Assembly: GCA_905480545.1 (NCBI GenBank)
Contig: CAJQQR010000085.1
Location: 1-64,000 of the forward strand
Source of the DNA: an uncultured Pirellulaceae bacterium
GTDB taxonomy: Bacteria > Planctomycetota > Planctomycetia > Pirellulales > Pirellulaceae
Direction: 5' to 3'
Length of the DNA stretch: 64,000 bases
Below the pieces are notes generated by a model. That model did not search any database. It was not told where the DNA came from and worked only from the letters and a program-made list of their open reading frames with translations. Position 1 is the stretch's first letter; the number at the start of each line of letters is the position of its first letter. Both the position numbers and the translations under genes were made by a program. Below, piece by piece: positions 25,592 through 35,442 of the stretch.

Positions 25592-26350
25592 CTATAAATC
25601 AACCGTGTCAAAATCCGAAGGAATTCGGGCGTTACGGAAGACTTTCCGCACGTTTTCAATTCCGATGGGGTCGTCGGATTCATTCAGCGGATTCACGTGT
25701 ACCAAAAGCAGTTCGCCGACATTGCATTCTTTGGCCACTTTTGCGACGGGCGTTGCGCAGCTGTGCCCAGTTAGTTCCGCTTTTTCTTCTTCGCCATCTG
25801 GAAAATAGCATTCGTGAATTAGGACGTCGACGTTTTGAATGTATCGCAGATAAGGTTCGTCGAGGGAGGCCGTTGTATCCGTAACGTAAGCCACGGTTTT
25901 GCTATCTTGTTCGATTACAAATCCAACGGCCCCACCTGGGTGTTTCAGTGGAAACGTGGTGAGTTTGGTTTCGTTTGGAAGGAGGAACTGATGCGAACCC
26001 GCTTTTGCGTCAGAAATCGGACTGAACTCCAATGGCAGTTGAGCCGGGAAAAGGAGTTCATGAAAGAAGTGCTTATTCAGAACGTCAATTTTTTCTGAAT
26101 CGACGTAAACTTTCGTGGGCTGCAAATTCTTTTCGAATCCAATATCGAACAAGAATGTCAAGCCAAAGCAATGGTCCAAATGAATGTGACTCAAGAAGAC
26201 ATGCAACTGATTCGTTTGTATTAAATCGCGGGCCCGAAAGAAACCGGTGCCTGCGTCCAAAATCAGACCGATTTCTGGAAACATAATCGATGGCGTGTGC
26301 CGCCGATTGTTTGGATGGTAACCCGTGGTCCCCAGAAAAACGAATTTCAT
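25592..26350 (-). CDS. Metallo-beta-lactamase fold hydrolase (RNase Z-like)
   Basis: 252 aa. Motif HIHLDH (residues 55-60) with upstream LDAGTGFFR, a late AYVTDTT (Asp ligand) and HSCATPV. The fold binds two zinc ions and hydrolyses phosphodiesters or other esters. The lineage looks RNase Z-like in layout (LGTTGYHPNNRRHTPSIM start), but the flexible arm typical of true tRNase Z is not obvious. It lies 170 bp upstream of the SbcD gene on the same strand, possibly co-transcribed. Confidence 0.8.
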   Translation of the reverse strand: MKFVFLGTTGYHPNNRRHTPSIMFPEIGLILDAGTGFFRARDLIQTNQLHVFLSHIHLDHCFGLTFLFDIGFEKNLQPTKVYVDSEKIDVLNKHFFHELLFPAQLPLEFSPISDAKAGSHQFLLPNETKLTTFPLKHPGGAVGFVIEQDSKTVAYVTDTTASLDEPYLRYIQNVDVLIHECYFPDGEEEKAELTGHSCATPVAKVAKECNVGELLLVHVNPLNESDDPIGIENVRKVFRNARIPSDFDTVDL

Positions 26351-26578
26351 TTAAGTCCTTTTTTGTTTAGCAAAATTGACGAGTCCATTGTCACTTCTTC
26401 TTGGCTCGAACGACTTTGTCGCAAAAGTCTGATTGTTTTTCGGCCCAAGTCATTAGCATATCGGGGTGCATCGGGAGAAACAATCTACTTACCTTGGATA
26501 AAGCCTGGGATTGCGAGCCGATTTGATTGACTTTCAGTTAGATTTTCAGGCGAGTGGGAGATGCTTATCAGTCGACCG

Positions 26579-29500
26579 CTACTTTTTGTTTCTTAAACTT
26601 CGAATGCCATTCAAAATTCCGCCTTTGATTAGATCACCGGTTTTCCCGTCAAAAAACTCTTTTGCATCGCCCTTTAACAAATCTCCGCTCAGGATTCCCT
26701 TTGCACCGTTTTCGAGAAGGTTGCCAGCGGCGGCTTTTGCCATGTCTTTCGAGAGTTGGGTGAAAAAGGAACTGTTCATTTCTGGTCGATTTAGTTTTCC
26801 ACGCAGCGGAATTCTAATTGCATCTCCCAAAACCGTTTTTACTATCGGACGGTCACTTATCCAATCTGGTTTAATGGGAATGATGACTTGGATGTCGATT
26901 GATTGATTTACACTTACGGATCCAGTCGTTAGGATCTGAACTTCACCGATGTTCATCATTAGTTGATCGTGCTTAATGATTCCATTCTCAAGTGAAACGT
27001 TGATCGACTGTCGAGGTAACTGAAGCCATGGCTTATCGGAAAGAGATTGCAGTTTGTCTCCTTTTCCTATCAATGCGAAAGTCTGTCTTAACGTCGATAT
27101 CAGCGATTGGCCAAGTGGCCCGGGCCCAATGGTGATTGCGTCAATTGCCATTCGTCCGGCAAAGGTACCGCTCATTGGATTTTCCAGTGGCATGACCAAA
27201 TCTTGATTCAAGGAAAGCGTGAATTTCCCTTCGGCGGTTGTCGCATCGGCGAGCAGCGGGGCAATGTATCGCATCCAAGTGCGACAAACCTCTGGCCCGA
27301 TCGCGGCATGATTCAGCACGACGCCTTTGGGGACTTGTAAGCGATAGGGCTGCGAATTCAAAAAAATCGTCGGTGCTAACTGAAGTTGGCCGTTACCAAT
27401 AAGCATATCGATCGGCCGTACGTAAACGATTGAATTTTTCAATTTCGTCTCGAGGGCACCCTTTGAAATCGGTAGGGCGAAAACCTTGCCTTCATTCCAA
27501 TTTAGTTTTGCCGTGCCTTCGAGGCCGTTAGGAACCAATGGAGTGTTTTTTGCTGAAGTTTGTGCCAACGTGAGATCAGAAATGGGGCCGGATAGGGAAA
27601 ACGTGCTTTCGTCCATTCCTGTAACTTGGATGTTGTCACCAAAAATTGGCTTTAACCGTTCGCTGATTTTCTCAAGATCGGCTCTGATTTTTCCGGTTAA
27701 ATCCAATATCGTCTTTGACTCTTCGAACGTGATATTTCCATTTGTTTCAAGCTGGGTACCGCTGCCCACGACGCTCAATTTATTCACGGCGACTCGATTG
27801 CCATCTGCCGATGCATTCATCAAGAGATCGAATTTGACTTTTTGGTCTTCGAATAGAACTTTTGCTGAATTGGTTTGCTCGTTCGAAAAACTTGGCGTTT
27901 CTGGTTTTTGCGTCACGACCAAATTTGAAATAGATCCATCCACTGCGATTTTATTCAGATTCGAGTCCATTTCGAATTTTGTCATGCCATTTAGATCGCC
28001 GTCGATTTTGGTTGACGATTTTGGCAACCAGCGTCCAATCCGCTTCAAATTTCCTGTCACTGCAAAATCGCCGGAATATAAAATATCATTTGCTATTTGG
28101 GTTGACTTGAAATTGTTGCTTTCTGCGTTGACCGCGGAGCTGGATATTGAAACTAATGGTGCATCGATTAATCCCGTAATGAAATCGTAGGTTAAGTCCA
28201 CTTTTCCGCGGATAACGGGTTCCTGAAGCACGACTTCGGAAAGTTGTAGGTTGAAGGGTTTTATTGAAGGTGTCTTGGTGGTTCGAACGCGGATGGTTTG
28301 AGGTGTCAAAAAGACGACGGCGGATGCGTTGGCCATCCCTTCCACTTTTAAGCCGTATAAATCTGCGAACGAACTTGCCCGCTTCATCCAAGCTTCGGCA
28401 TTGCCCTGTACCTGGCTGTCAAAAACAAAACGATAATCGTCACGGAAGGGCGTCGGTTCTCGCAATTCAACTTTTAAAAAATCGGTATCGACCGACGTCA
28501 TCATGGATAACTGCGAAAGTTCGTCCGGTAGATAGTCCCGAAGTCGATATTTACTTGCGAATTGAAACGATGAGTGAGGCTCAGTTAATCTCGGCAGCCC
28601 GCTCATGGCATAGGACAAATTGTTAAGGTCGATCTTGCCGGCTAACTGAATGACTTGATTTTCGCCAGTATTTCCAAATCCATTTGCGACGCCCCAGTTA
28701 ACACTGCCGTCGATACGGCCATCCAAGTCAAAATCACCGAGTTCAATGAACTGTGCAAGTTTCGCCTTGAGGACTCCAAGGTTGCCGCGTATGTTGCCCT
28801 GTCCTTCATCTAATTTTCCCGAACCATTGAGCGTCAGGAATTCAGATTCGCATTTGATATATTCCAGCTCAATATCCGTTCGTTGATTGTCGATTTGGTT
28901 TTGGCGAAGTGCAATCGCCAGTGAGATGGGGTCCGTCCATTCGATTGTTTTAGCGCCGTTGGTGGCACGCCATTGGCCCGCCCGAACGTCTAGAAAAATT
29001 CGTTTTGTATTACCTTCCGTTCTGCCAAACGACGTCAATGAAATTTTCCCGGATTCGAGGGTGATGCCATCTTGAAGAGTAATCAATTCAGGAAAATCCG
29101 AGGCAAATTTGGCAACGTCAAAATCGGCATTGAGTTGAAAAGTTTGATCAAAAAGATCAGATGCTGATGAAACGCCTTGGACTGGAACGGTGCCTGTGGT
29201 CTTTGCCGAGCCGTAGGCTGAATCGATCGTCAGCTTAACGCCTGTTTGGAGCTCATCCAGGTTGACACCACCGCTAATCGATACGGGGAAACTGGGAACG
29301 TTTGTAATCAAAGTCTTTTCGTCCGTGGCTTCAGAATCGATTCTTAAGTTGTCAAAATTTGCACTCAGAGTTTTGAGGGCGTAATTCTCAAGCGAAGCTT
29401 TGACCTCAACATCTCCCGTCAAGCACGCGGAGAACTGCGGCGAATTGCTGATCTCAGAGAATGCATTCACAAAATCGATTGAAGTGTTTTGGGGAGTTAG

Positions 29501-30229
29501 CCTGCCATTCGCTTTGGATATTTTTCCTGACTGGATTTCGAATTCAATTTCGGATTTGAAGCTGCCGGTACTTTGTTTGCTTGAAAGCACTTTTGTGGCA
29601 ATCGTCGTCCTGATCTTTGTTCCGCCGGCGTCAGAATCTAACGGTTCGCACACGACATCCGAATCGAACTTCGCGATTTGGCCGCACAATTCATTGTTTC
29701 GGAAAAAAGAGAATTTTCCATTTCGAACAATGCAATGCAATTTCGGAATCACTGTTGATGAATCGTTGTCTTGCTCAACCGCCAATTCCTGCAAGTTTAT
29801 GATGCCATCATTGATGTGAATTTCGACAAATGGATCGACGATTTCAATCGTGGTGTCGTCGATTCCGCCGAAGACCAAACCCGTAAGTGATTTGTTGAGT
29901 GAAATTTTTTGGGCCGACAGAACGACTTTTTCGTCCGAATCTTTAATGACCACGTCAGAAAGTTGGGTTTCGGAGAACCAGCCAAGTGAGGCACTCCGAA
30001 TTTCAACCGTGCCGTTGATGGGGGCGTAGCGATTGATCAAGCCAGAAAGAAGCGGCGTTTTGCAAATGATCGTGGGCGTAAATAAGATTAAAGCAAACAG
30101 AACTGCGGCTGTTATTAAAAGCCACTTTGTCCATTGGAACGGGCGTCTCGTTTCCGGTGGACTTTTTGACGGGCTACTTCCGGAAGGAGTCGGTTGGGTT
30201 TTGGAGGTCATTGCAGATTTTGGTGACAC
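26579..30229 (-). CDS. Large AsmA-like membrane-anchored protein
   Basis: 1216 aa. One N-terminal membrane helix (WLLITAAVLFALILFTPTII, about residues 35-54) is followed by a long beta-rich region rich in Ile/Val/Asn repeats, then a conserved-looking end (MAKAAAGNLLENGAKGILSG, GDLIKGGILNGIRSLRNKK). This layout matches AsmA/TamB-family envelope proteins, thought to form grooves that carry phospholipids between membranes. The family assignment is by architecture and not by a unique motif. Downstream are 230 bases to the MBL gene; upstream is a divergent secreted peptidase. Confidence 0.65.
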   Translation of the reverse strand: MSPKSAMTSKTQPTPSGSSPSKSPPETRRPFQWTKWLLITAAVLFALILFTPTIICKTPLLSGLINRYAPINGTVEIRSASLGWFSETQLSDVVIKDSDEKVVLSAQKISLNKSLTGLVFGGIDDTTIEIVDPFVEIHINDGIINLQELAVEQDNDSSTVIPKLHCIVRNGKFSFFRNNELCGQIAKFDSDVVCEPLDSDAGGTKIRTTIATKVLSSKQSTGSFKSEIEFEIQSGKISKANGRLTPQNTSIDFVNAFSEISNSPQFSACLTGDVEVKASLENYALKTLSANFDNLRIDSEATDEKTLITNVPSFPVSISGGVNLDELQTGVKLTIDSAYGSAKTTGTVPVQGVSSASDLFDQTFQLNADFDVAKFASDFPELITLQDGITLESGKISLTSFGRTEGNTKRIFLDVRAGQWRATNGAKTIEWTDPISLAIALRQNQIDNQRTDIELEYIKCESEFLTLNGSGKLDEGQGNIRGNLGVLKAKLAQFIELGDFDLDGRIDGSVNWGVANGFGNTGENQVIQLAGKIDLNNLSYAMSGLPRLTEPHSSFQFASKYRLRDYLPDELSQLSMMTSVDTDFLKVELREPTPFRDDYRFVFDSQVQGNAEAWMKRASSFADLYGLKVEGMANASAVVFLTPQTIRVRTTKTPSIKPFNLQLSEVVLQEPVIRGKVDLTYDFITGLIDAPLVSISSSAVNAESNNFKSTQIANDILYSGDFAVTGNLKRIGRWLPKSSTKIDGDLNGMTKFEMDSNLNKIAVDGSISNLVVTQKPETPSFSNEQTNSAKVLFEDQKVKFDLLMNASADGNRVAVNKLSVVGSGTQLETNGNITFEESKTILDLTGKIRADLEKISERLKPIFGDNIQVTGMDESTFSLSGPISDLTLAQTSAKNTPLVPNGLEGTAKLNWNEGKVFALPISKGALETKLKNSIVYVRPIDMLIGNGQLQLAPTIFLNSQPYRLQVPKGVVLNHAAIGPEVCRTWMRYIAPLLADATTAEGKFTLSLNQDLVMPLENPMSGTFAGRMAIDAITIGPGPLGQSLISTLRQTFALIGKGDKLQSLSDKPWLQLPRQSINVSLENGIIKHDQLMMNIGEVQILTTGSVSVNQSIDIQVIIPIKPDWISDRPIVKTVLGDAIRIPLRGKLNRPEMNSSFFTQLSKDMAKAAAGNLLENGAKGILSGDLLKGDAKEFFDGKTGDLIKGGILNGIRSLRNKK

Positions 30230-30464
30230 GAGTGTGGCTTTGTGCGGTCAGAGTTGGACGGGTCCCCAATTATTGCCGAACAGGCCAAGTGGTGAAATAG
30301 AATTCTTAAGGTGCCACCACAAGCTATTGGTCTGCTTTGTACAAAAAAACCAAGTCATTTGTGTTGGTTTTGGATTTCGCATTTGAATAAAACGACGCGG
30401 TTCGATTAAGATCGAACCATCCATCGGATGAGTTATTCACGTTTTCCCAAATAAGGAACATTCT

Positions 30465-31595
30465 GTGCTCGCAAAAATTACGGCAACATTTTTCGTTTGT
30501 ATCGTCCTTTCGACTGGAGCGATCGCGCAAGAAGAGGCAAAAAAAGAGGAGAAGCCGGTTAAAGGATACGGTTTCAAGATCGAAAAGAAAATTGAGTGCA
30601 CCGACGTTAAATCACAAGACAATACCGGAACCTGCTGGTGCTTCGCTGGAGCGTCTTTTTTGGAATCCGAACTGATCCGGCGCGGTAAAGGTAAACACAA
30701 TATTTCCGAGATGTTCCTTGTGAAAAACGTCTACAAGGACAAGGCAATGAATTATGTGTTGCGGAGTGGCAAAGCGAATTTCGGTCAAGGAGCTTTGGCG
30801 CATGATTTTATCAACGCGGTTGATCGGCATGGACTGATTCCAGAAGAATTCTTCGATGGATTGGACGAAGGCGTTAAGAAGCATGACCATGGTGAATTGG
30901 AAGTCATCTTAAAAGGCGTGCTGGATGCATTGATCAAACAAAAAAAGCTTTCGAAGAAATGGAGAGTCGCTTACGACAGGATTTTGGATGTCTATATTGG
31001 CGAATCGCCAGCGGAATTCGAATATCAAATGCAAAAATACACCCCGATGACATTGAAAGAAAAAGTTGATTTTCGCGGTGAAGATTATTGCAGCATGACC
31101 TCGTACACTCACCATCCATTTTACAAAAAATTTGTGTTGGAAATTCCAGACAATAATTCGAACGGCTCTTTTTACAATGTGCCGATCGACGATCTGGTGA
31201 ACGTGATCGACAACGCCATCGAAAATGGTTACTCCGTCGCTTGGGACGGTGATGTGAGCGAAGCAGGGTTTTCCTCTCGCTTCGGGATGGCGATTTTAGC
31301 TGAAGATCCGAATCGGGGAGATAAATTTTCAAAACCGGGAAAAGAGAAGGTTGTAACCCAAGAGATGCGCCAGGATTCTTTCTACAGCTACTCGACAACC
31401 GACGATCATTTGATGCATCTAACTGGGATTTCCAAAGACAAAAATGGAAACAAATATTACGTTATAAAAAATTCATGGGGGGAAGTCGGGCCCTACAAAG
31501 GTTACCTTCACATGTCCGAAGCCTACTTGCGCCTGAAGACGGTTGCGATCCTGGTTCACAAGGACGGAGTACCCGCAAAACTTCGCATGAAGTAA
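30465..31595 (+). CDS. Secreted C1-type cysteine peptidase (bleomycin hydrolase-like)
   Basis: 376 aa from a GTG. A signal peptide (ATFFVCIVLSTGAIAQ) precedes the catalytic core. The Cys motif QDNTGTCWCFAGASFLESEL (Cys near residue 56), the His region DDHLMHLTGI and the Asn motif YYVIKNSWGE are the papain-family triad. The extended insertion between Cys and His blocks resembles C1B peptidases (PepC/bleomycin hydrolase). Those are normally cytosolic; the signal peptide is unusual and points to an exported version. A clear terminator follows. Confidence 0.87.
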   Translation: MLAKITATFFVCIVLSTGAIAQEEAKKEEKPVKGYGFKIEKKIECTDVKSQDNTGTCWCFAGASFLESELIRRGKGKHNISEMFLVKNVYKDKAMNYVLRSGKANFGQGALAHDFINAVDRHGLIPEEFFDGLDEGVKKHDHGELEVILKGVLDALIKQKKLSKKWRVAYDRILDVYIGESPAEFEYQMQKYTPMTLKEKVDFRGEDYCSMTSYTHHPFYKKFVLEIPDNNSNGSFYNVPIDDLVNVIDNAIENGYSVAWDGDVSEAGFSSRFGMAILAEDPNRGDKFSKPGKEKVVTQEMRQDSFYSYSTTDDHLMHLTGISKDKNGNKYYVIKNSWGEVGPYKGYLHMSEAYLRLKTVAILVHKDGVPAKLRMK

Positions 31596-31632
31596 ACGGG
31601 GGTTCGTCAAAGATACCGCTTGAAAGGCCGAG

Positions 31633-31659
31633 AGGCTTGGCTGGTGCCAAGCCTTTTTT
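31633..31659 (+). terminator. Rho-independent terminator after the C1 peptidase
   Basis: AGGCTTGGC (31633-31641), loop TGGT, GCCAAGCCT (31646-31654) and a T run to 31659. Nine perfect base pairs; may also serve the convergent J-like gene. Confidence 0.92.
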
Positions 31660-31701
31660 AATGGCTATCGCGTAACAAGTGAACATCGACACTCTAATAC
31701 T

Positions 31702-32532
31702 TTAATTAGGGCTAGTGACAGAGTCCTTGCCGTACCTCAAACTGCGAATTCCATGAATCAAACTCTCAAAATAGTTTGGAAAGACAGTCACCAAAATAAT
31801 GAATAATATTGTCGGAACAAAAAGCATCGCGACCTGTCCGAAGAGTTTGTTTTGATTGCGTTTGGTTTCCGAGCGATTCGCTCTGGAAGAAGCGACGTTT
31901 ATTCGTTTATCGCTCGAAACAACGATCCCTTCGGTCTCTGGATGCAGGGGCTCTTTTGGAGAATTGCGAGATGAAGACGACGGTGATACTTCTGCGGTAG
32001 GGCTCCCGAACGTTTGCGAATTGGGAGTTTGTGCAATGACAGAATTAATAAGGTGTTTTGGGAGTGGTGCAGGTCGAGGTGAAGGTGAAGGTCGAGGAAG
32101 TAGGTTGTCCTGAGTCCTGGGGTTATCCTGGGGTGGATCTGAATGATCAATCGTGTTGGGGCTGAGTAAAAATTGAGGTGGAGTGAAAACGGTTGGTGGG
32201 TTCGCCGCTGAACGTGTTTGTTCGATGGACGACGGTTGCCCCGCAGTCGACATTCCATCATTGACGCTGAGCTCTAAATCATGAGCATCCCTTTTTTGCG
32301 GATCAAGCAATGTCAATTTTGCAAGTTTGACTTCTCTCTTCAGCTTGTCAGCCAGTTCGTTGTTGGCTTCATTGCGAATTGACTCTAGAAACAACATTCG
32401 TTGTTCCGCAACGGCCTCAATGACATCAGGATCAAATTCGCCTGGATTCAATCCTAAAATCTGATAATGGTTTGGTGAGTCTTCATCCTTCGATATTCCA
32501 AACCATTTGTTGTACGGATTGAATTCTGTCAT
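31702..32532 (-). CDS. J-like N-terminal domain protein with C-terminal membrane anchor
   Basis: 276 aa from the ATG at 32532 (an upstream start at 32559 is less likely). The N-terminus NPYNKWFGISKDEDSPNHYQ with ILGLNPGEFDPDVIEAVAEQ and LLDPQKRDAHD is a planctomycete-specific module resembling a degenerate DnaJ J-domain; no HPD tripeptide is present. A proline/serine-rich linker follows, then one membrane helix (VAMLFVPTILFIILVTVFPNYF). The role is unknown. It is convergent with the C1 peptidase gene. Confidence 0.7.
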   Translation of the reverse strand: MTEFNPYNKWFGISKDEDSPNHYQILGLNPGEFDPDVIEAVAEQRMLFLESIRNEANNELADKLKREVKLAKLTLLDPQKRDAHDLELSVNDGMSTAGQPSSIEQTRSAANPPTVFTPPQFLLSPNTIDHSDPPQDNPRTQDNLLPRPSPSPRPAPLPKHLINSVIAQTPNSQTFGSPTAEVSPSSSSRNSPKEPLHPETEGIVVSSDKRINVASSRANRSETKRNQNKLFGQVAMLFVPTILFIILVTVFPNYFESLIHGIRSLRYGKDSVTSPN

Positions 32533-32712
32533 GAAATGGAAAGCCGTTTCTGAAACCAAGCACCTAAAAAGCGTGTCGATCTGGTTGGTGTGTAGCCACC
32601 CTCGCTACGGGCCGTATCTGTCTTATTGCTAAGATGCGAACGATCGAGTCTAAACGCACTTGTCGATGAAATCAAATAATCTTGGCTGCTGCACGCGTCG
32701 TAATTACCATAC

Positions 32713-33954
32713 CTACTTCGCTGACTTCATGCAGGAGAGGAGAAACGACGGATTCACTGCATCGAATCTTAGTGAATCAAATTGCAGGTGCCCACGTGCA
32801 AGGTTCAACATTAGAATTTCCGGTTGATAGCCATTCTTGTGAAATCCATAAAATAGATCGTTTGCTCGGGTCATACCGGCGACGTGAATGACAATCCGTC
32901 CATTTTCTTTCAATTCATCAAATGCCTGAAACGCGATTTCTCCGACGGATCGACCGGTTCCACCAATAAAAATTGCATCAGGGTGTGGCAATTGGTTCCA
33001 GGCAGTTGGTGCCTCGCCTAGTACTGGCGTAACGTTGGTCATCTGAAATCGATCCGAATTTGATTGCAATAATTTGTAATCATCACTATCCATTTCGATC
33101 GCATAGACATGTCCTTTATCGCAAAGCCTCGCCGCCTCTATTGCAAGACTTCCACTGCCAGCTCCGACGTCCCATACAATGCTGTCGGATTGCAAGCCTA
33201 AATTACCCAGTGCCATGCAGCGAACTTCGGCAGGGGTTAATAAACCGCGTTTGGGTTGCGACTGTAAAAAGAATTCATCGGCGTTGCCGAATAATCGAAG
33301 TCCCGGATCACCGGCCGGGCTTTCAGGACGCTCATCGGAACGAATTAAAATCAATACGTTGAGTGATTCGAACTCCATCTCGCAAAGGTCACTCAAACTG
33401 CACTCGGTAATCCGTTCCTTGGGTGATGCGATATCTTCACACACAAACGCTCGAAAGTAGTCCGCTCGTTGATCGATTAGCATTTTTGCAACTTTTGATG
33501 GACTATGTTCGCTCGACGTGAAAAGGCCAACCTTTTCGGCAAATCGAATTTTGTCAAAAAGCTGTTCCGGTGTTCTTGAAGATAAATCCGACAAAAGTGC
33601 TTCGTCCCAGCTCTCGCGAATCCGGGCGAACGCTAGTTGCATCATGCTTACGTGCGGGATGATGTCGAATTCATCCTTTCCAATTTCATCGCATAAGTAC
33701 CGTGTCGTACCGAAGAACAATGGGTCACCTAACGAGAGCATCACAATCCGCTTATCGCGTAGGCTCTTAATCAGTGCGACAATTTCATCCAAATCATTAC
33801 GAAGTGGTATCGTCTGGGCGTTAATTGAATCAAGTTGCGCTAACGTTGAGGGGGCGGCAATCACGATTTCGGCCGCATTCAACTTTTCACGGCAAAATTG
33901 AGTTAATCCGGTAGGGCCCTCATCGCCAATGCCAAGGATAGTGATCTTGTTCAT
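32713..33954 (-). CDS. cobL: CobL-type fused precorrin-6Y methyltransferase/decarboxylase (CbiE-CbiT)
   Basis: 413 aa. The N-terminal half (ILGIGDEGPTGL, then SLGDPLFFGTTRYL) is the CbiE tetrapyrrole methylase fold. The C-terminal half (LTPAEVRCMALGNLGLQ, then WDVGAGSGSLAIEAARL, EMDSDD and DAIFIGGTG) is the CbiT class I methyltransferase. Together they methylate C5 and C15 and decarboxylate precorrin-6Y or its cobalt form in cobalamin synthesis. No other cob gene and no cobalamin riboswitch were seen nearby. Confidence 0.88.
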   Translation of the reverse strand: MNKITILGIGDEGPTGLTQFCREKLNAAEIVIAAPSTLAQLDSINAQTIPLRNDLDEIVALIKSLRDKRIVMLSLGDPLFFGTTRYLCDEIGKDEFDIIPHVSMMQLAFARIRESWDEALLSDLSSRTPEQLFDKIRFAEKVGLFTSSEHSPSKVAKMLIDQRADYFRAFVCEDIASPKERITECSLSDLCEMEFESLNVLILIRSDERPESPAGDPGLRLFGNADEFFLQSQPKRGLLTPAEVRCMALGNLGLQSDSIVWDVGAGSGSLAIEAARLCDKGHVYAIEMDSDDYKLLQSNSDRFQMTNVTPVLGEAPTAWNQLPHPDAIFIGGTGRSVGEIAFQAFDELKENGRIVIHVAGMTRANDLFYGFHKNGYQPEILMLNLARGHLQFDSLRFDAVNPSFLLSCMKSAK

Positions 33955-34275
33955 GTTTGTGATTCTGGTGCGTAGTCTGTTAGAAATTAAAGCGTTTGGG
34001 GGCGGGGAGCATCGGCATCCTCCACATCAATTGGTTCTAGCGGATAGAAAGTTCAACGACGGAGAGTTATGATTGGAAGTTTAATGATTCAACGTTAAAT
34101 CGCAACGCCGGAGCAACTTTTCCCAAAGTCCCTAGTGTTGCACTTGTCTGAAGTTTGGTGTGCGTCGATAGTTTTTGTTCGTGCGATTTTGATTGCACGC
34201 ATTAGACATGGATCGCCAAGCTGATTTAAGTTTAAAAAAAAAGTGTTCATTCGGACCGGGTATTTAGGAGAAAAT
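33955..34275. other. Intergenic gap before the ABC importer operon
   Basis: 321 bases between the divergent cobL and the binding-protein gene. No gene or structured RNA was recognised; the promoters of both should be here. AGGAG lies just before the start at 34276. Confidence 0.4.
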
Positions 34276-35397
34276 ATGTTTCGTGTTGTGAAATTCAATT
34301 TGGCTATTGTTTGTTTGGCGATTTTCGGAATCGCGATTGCCGGATGTGGAGATTCTTCAAAAACGAACAAGACCGCCCAAAAGGACGACGGAAAGTCCCC
34401 TGGCATCATCATGCTACGCTACACGACCGGTAGCGAATCTACCGAACAACGCGAGCGGGGCTTCATCGACACGATCAAGAAGAATTACCCGGACATCAAC
34501 ATTCTGTCGGATGATCAATATGCCTCGACGACGTTGGAGACATCGATGACCAAGGCGACCGATCTGTTGACGAAATTTGGCGATCGAGTCACAGGGATTT
34601 TCGCAGTTTGCGAGCCCAACGCGCACGGAACGTTGAATGCATTGGAAGAGGCACGACTAACGGATAAGGTGAAGTTTGTTGGTTTCGATCCAAATGAAAT
34701 CATGGTCGACGCCGTTTCAAAAAATAAAATGCAAGGAATTGTGCTTCAAGATCCGGTTCAGATGGGATATCTTTCGGTGAAAACAATGGTTGCACATCTT
34801 GAAGGGGAAAAGGTTGAGAAACGGATTTCGACTGGTGAGTATGTTGCAACGCCAGAAAACTTCGAAGATGAAAAAATGGGTGTGTTGCTGTCGCCGCCCA
34901 AAACTGACGAATCTCCAGAAGCGGAGAACGCCAAGTACAGAATTGCCGTTGTTCCAAAGGGAACAACGCATGAGTTTTGGAAATCCGTTCATTTTGGTGC
35001 ATCGAAAGCGGCGAAAGAGCTTGGGAATGTTGAGTTGACCTATCGTGGTCCCAGTGACGAAGGCAACACACAGTCTCAAATGGAGTTGGTGGAAAATCTA
35101 GTGGCTTCAAAAGTGGATGGAATTTGCCTGGCACCGAATGATTCAACGGCATTGGTAGAGTCGGTTGAGTTGTCGAATAAGAAGGGCGTTCCCGTTGTCA
35201 TCTTTGACAGTGGATTGAATACCGATCCCAAAAATTATGTCAGCTACGTTGCGACCGACAATTACAACGGAGGTGTATTGGCGGCTCATTGTTTGGCCAA
35301 AGCGTTGGGGTTTGATAAGCCGGGTGCGACTGAGTCCAAAGGAAAAAAGTCGGTCACCAATGAGTCAGATTCTGAAAAAAAAGAAATGACCAAGTAG
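34276..35397 (+). CDS. Sugar ABC importer binding lipoprotein with circularly permuted domain order
   Basis: 373 aa from the ATG at 34276 (AGGAG upstream). It is a lipoprotein: signal helix then lipobox IAGC with Cys24. Residues about 43-212 match what is normally the C-terminal part of RbsB-type binding proteins (IIMLRYTTGSESTEQRERGF, GIFAVCEPNAHGTLNALEEA, VKFVGFDPNE, GIVLQDPVQMGYLSVKTM, VATPENF). Residues about 221-343 match the normal N-terminal part (YRIAVVPKGTTHEFWKSVHF, DGICLAPNDSTALVE, GVPVVIFDSG, YVATDNYNGGVLAAH). The two parts are joined by short Lys/Glu-rich linkers, in one open frame. The ligand is likely a pentose or related sugar. It is the first gene of a three-gene importer operon. 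Confidence 0.85.
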   Translation: MFRVVKFNLAIVCLAIFGIAIAGCGDSSKTNKTAQKDDGKSPGIIMLRYTTGSESTEQRERGFIDTIKKNYPDINILSDDQYASTTLETSMTKATDLLTKFGDRVTGIFAVCEPNAHGTLNALEEARLTDKVKFVGFDPNEIMVDAVSKNKMQGIVLQDPVQMGYLSVKTMVAHLEGEKVEKRISTGEYVATPENFEDEKMGVLLSPPKTDESPEAENAKYRIAVVPKGTTHEFWKSVHFGASKAAKELGNVELTYRGPSDEGNTQSQMELVENLVASKVDGICLAPNDSTALVESVELSNKKGVPVVIFDSGLNTDPKNYVSYVATDNYNGGVLAAHCLAKALGFDKPGATESKGKKSVTNESDSEKKEMTK

Positions 35398-35442
35398 ACC
35401 ACGAGTCGTTTGCTGTATCTTCGCCGATTATTTGTTTTTTAA

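Noticed and set aside
33955-34275. Cobalamin riboswitch upstream of cobL
   Set aside because: No B12-box-like or conserved stem pattern could be recognised by eye.
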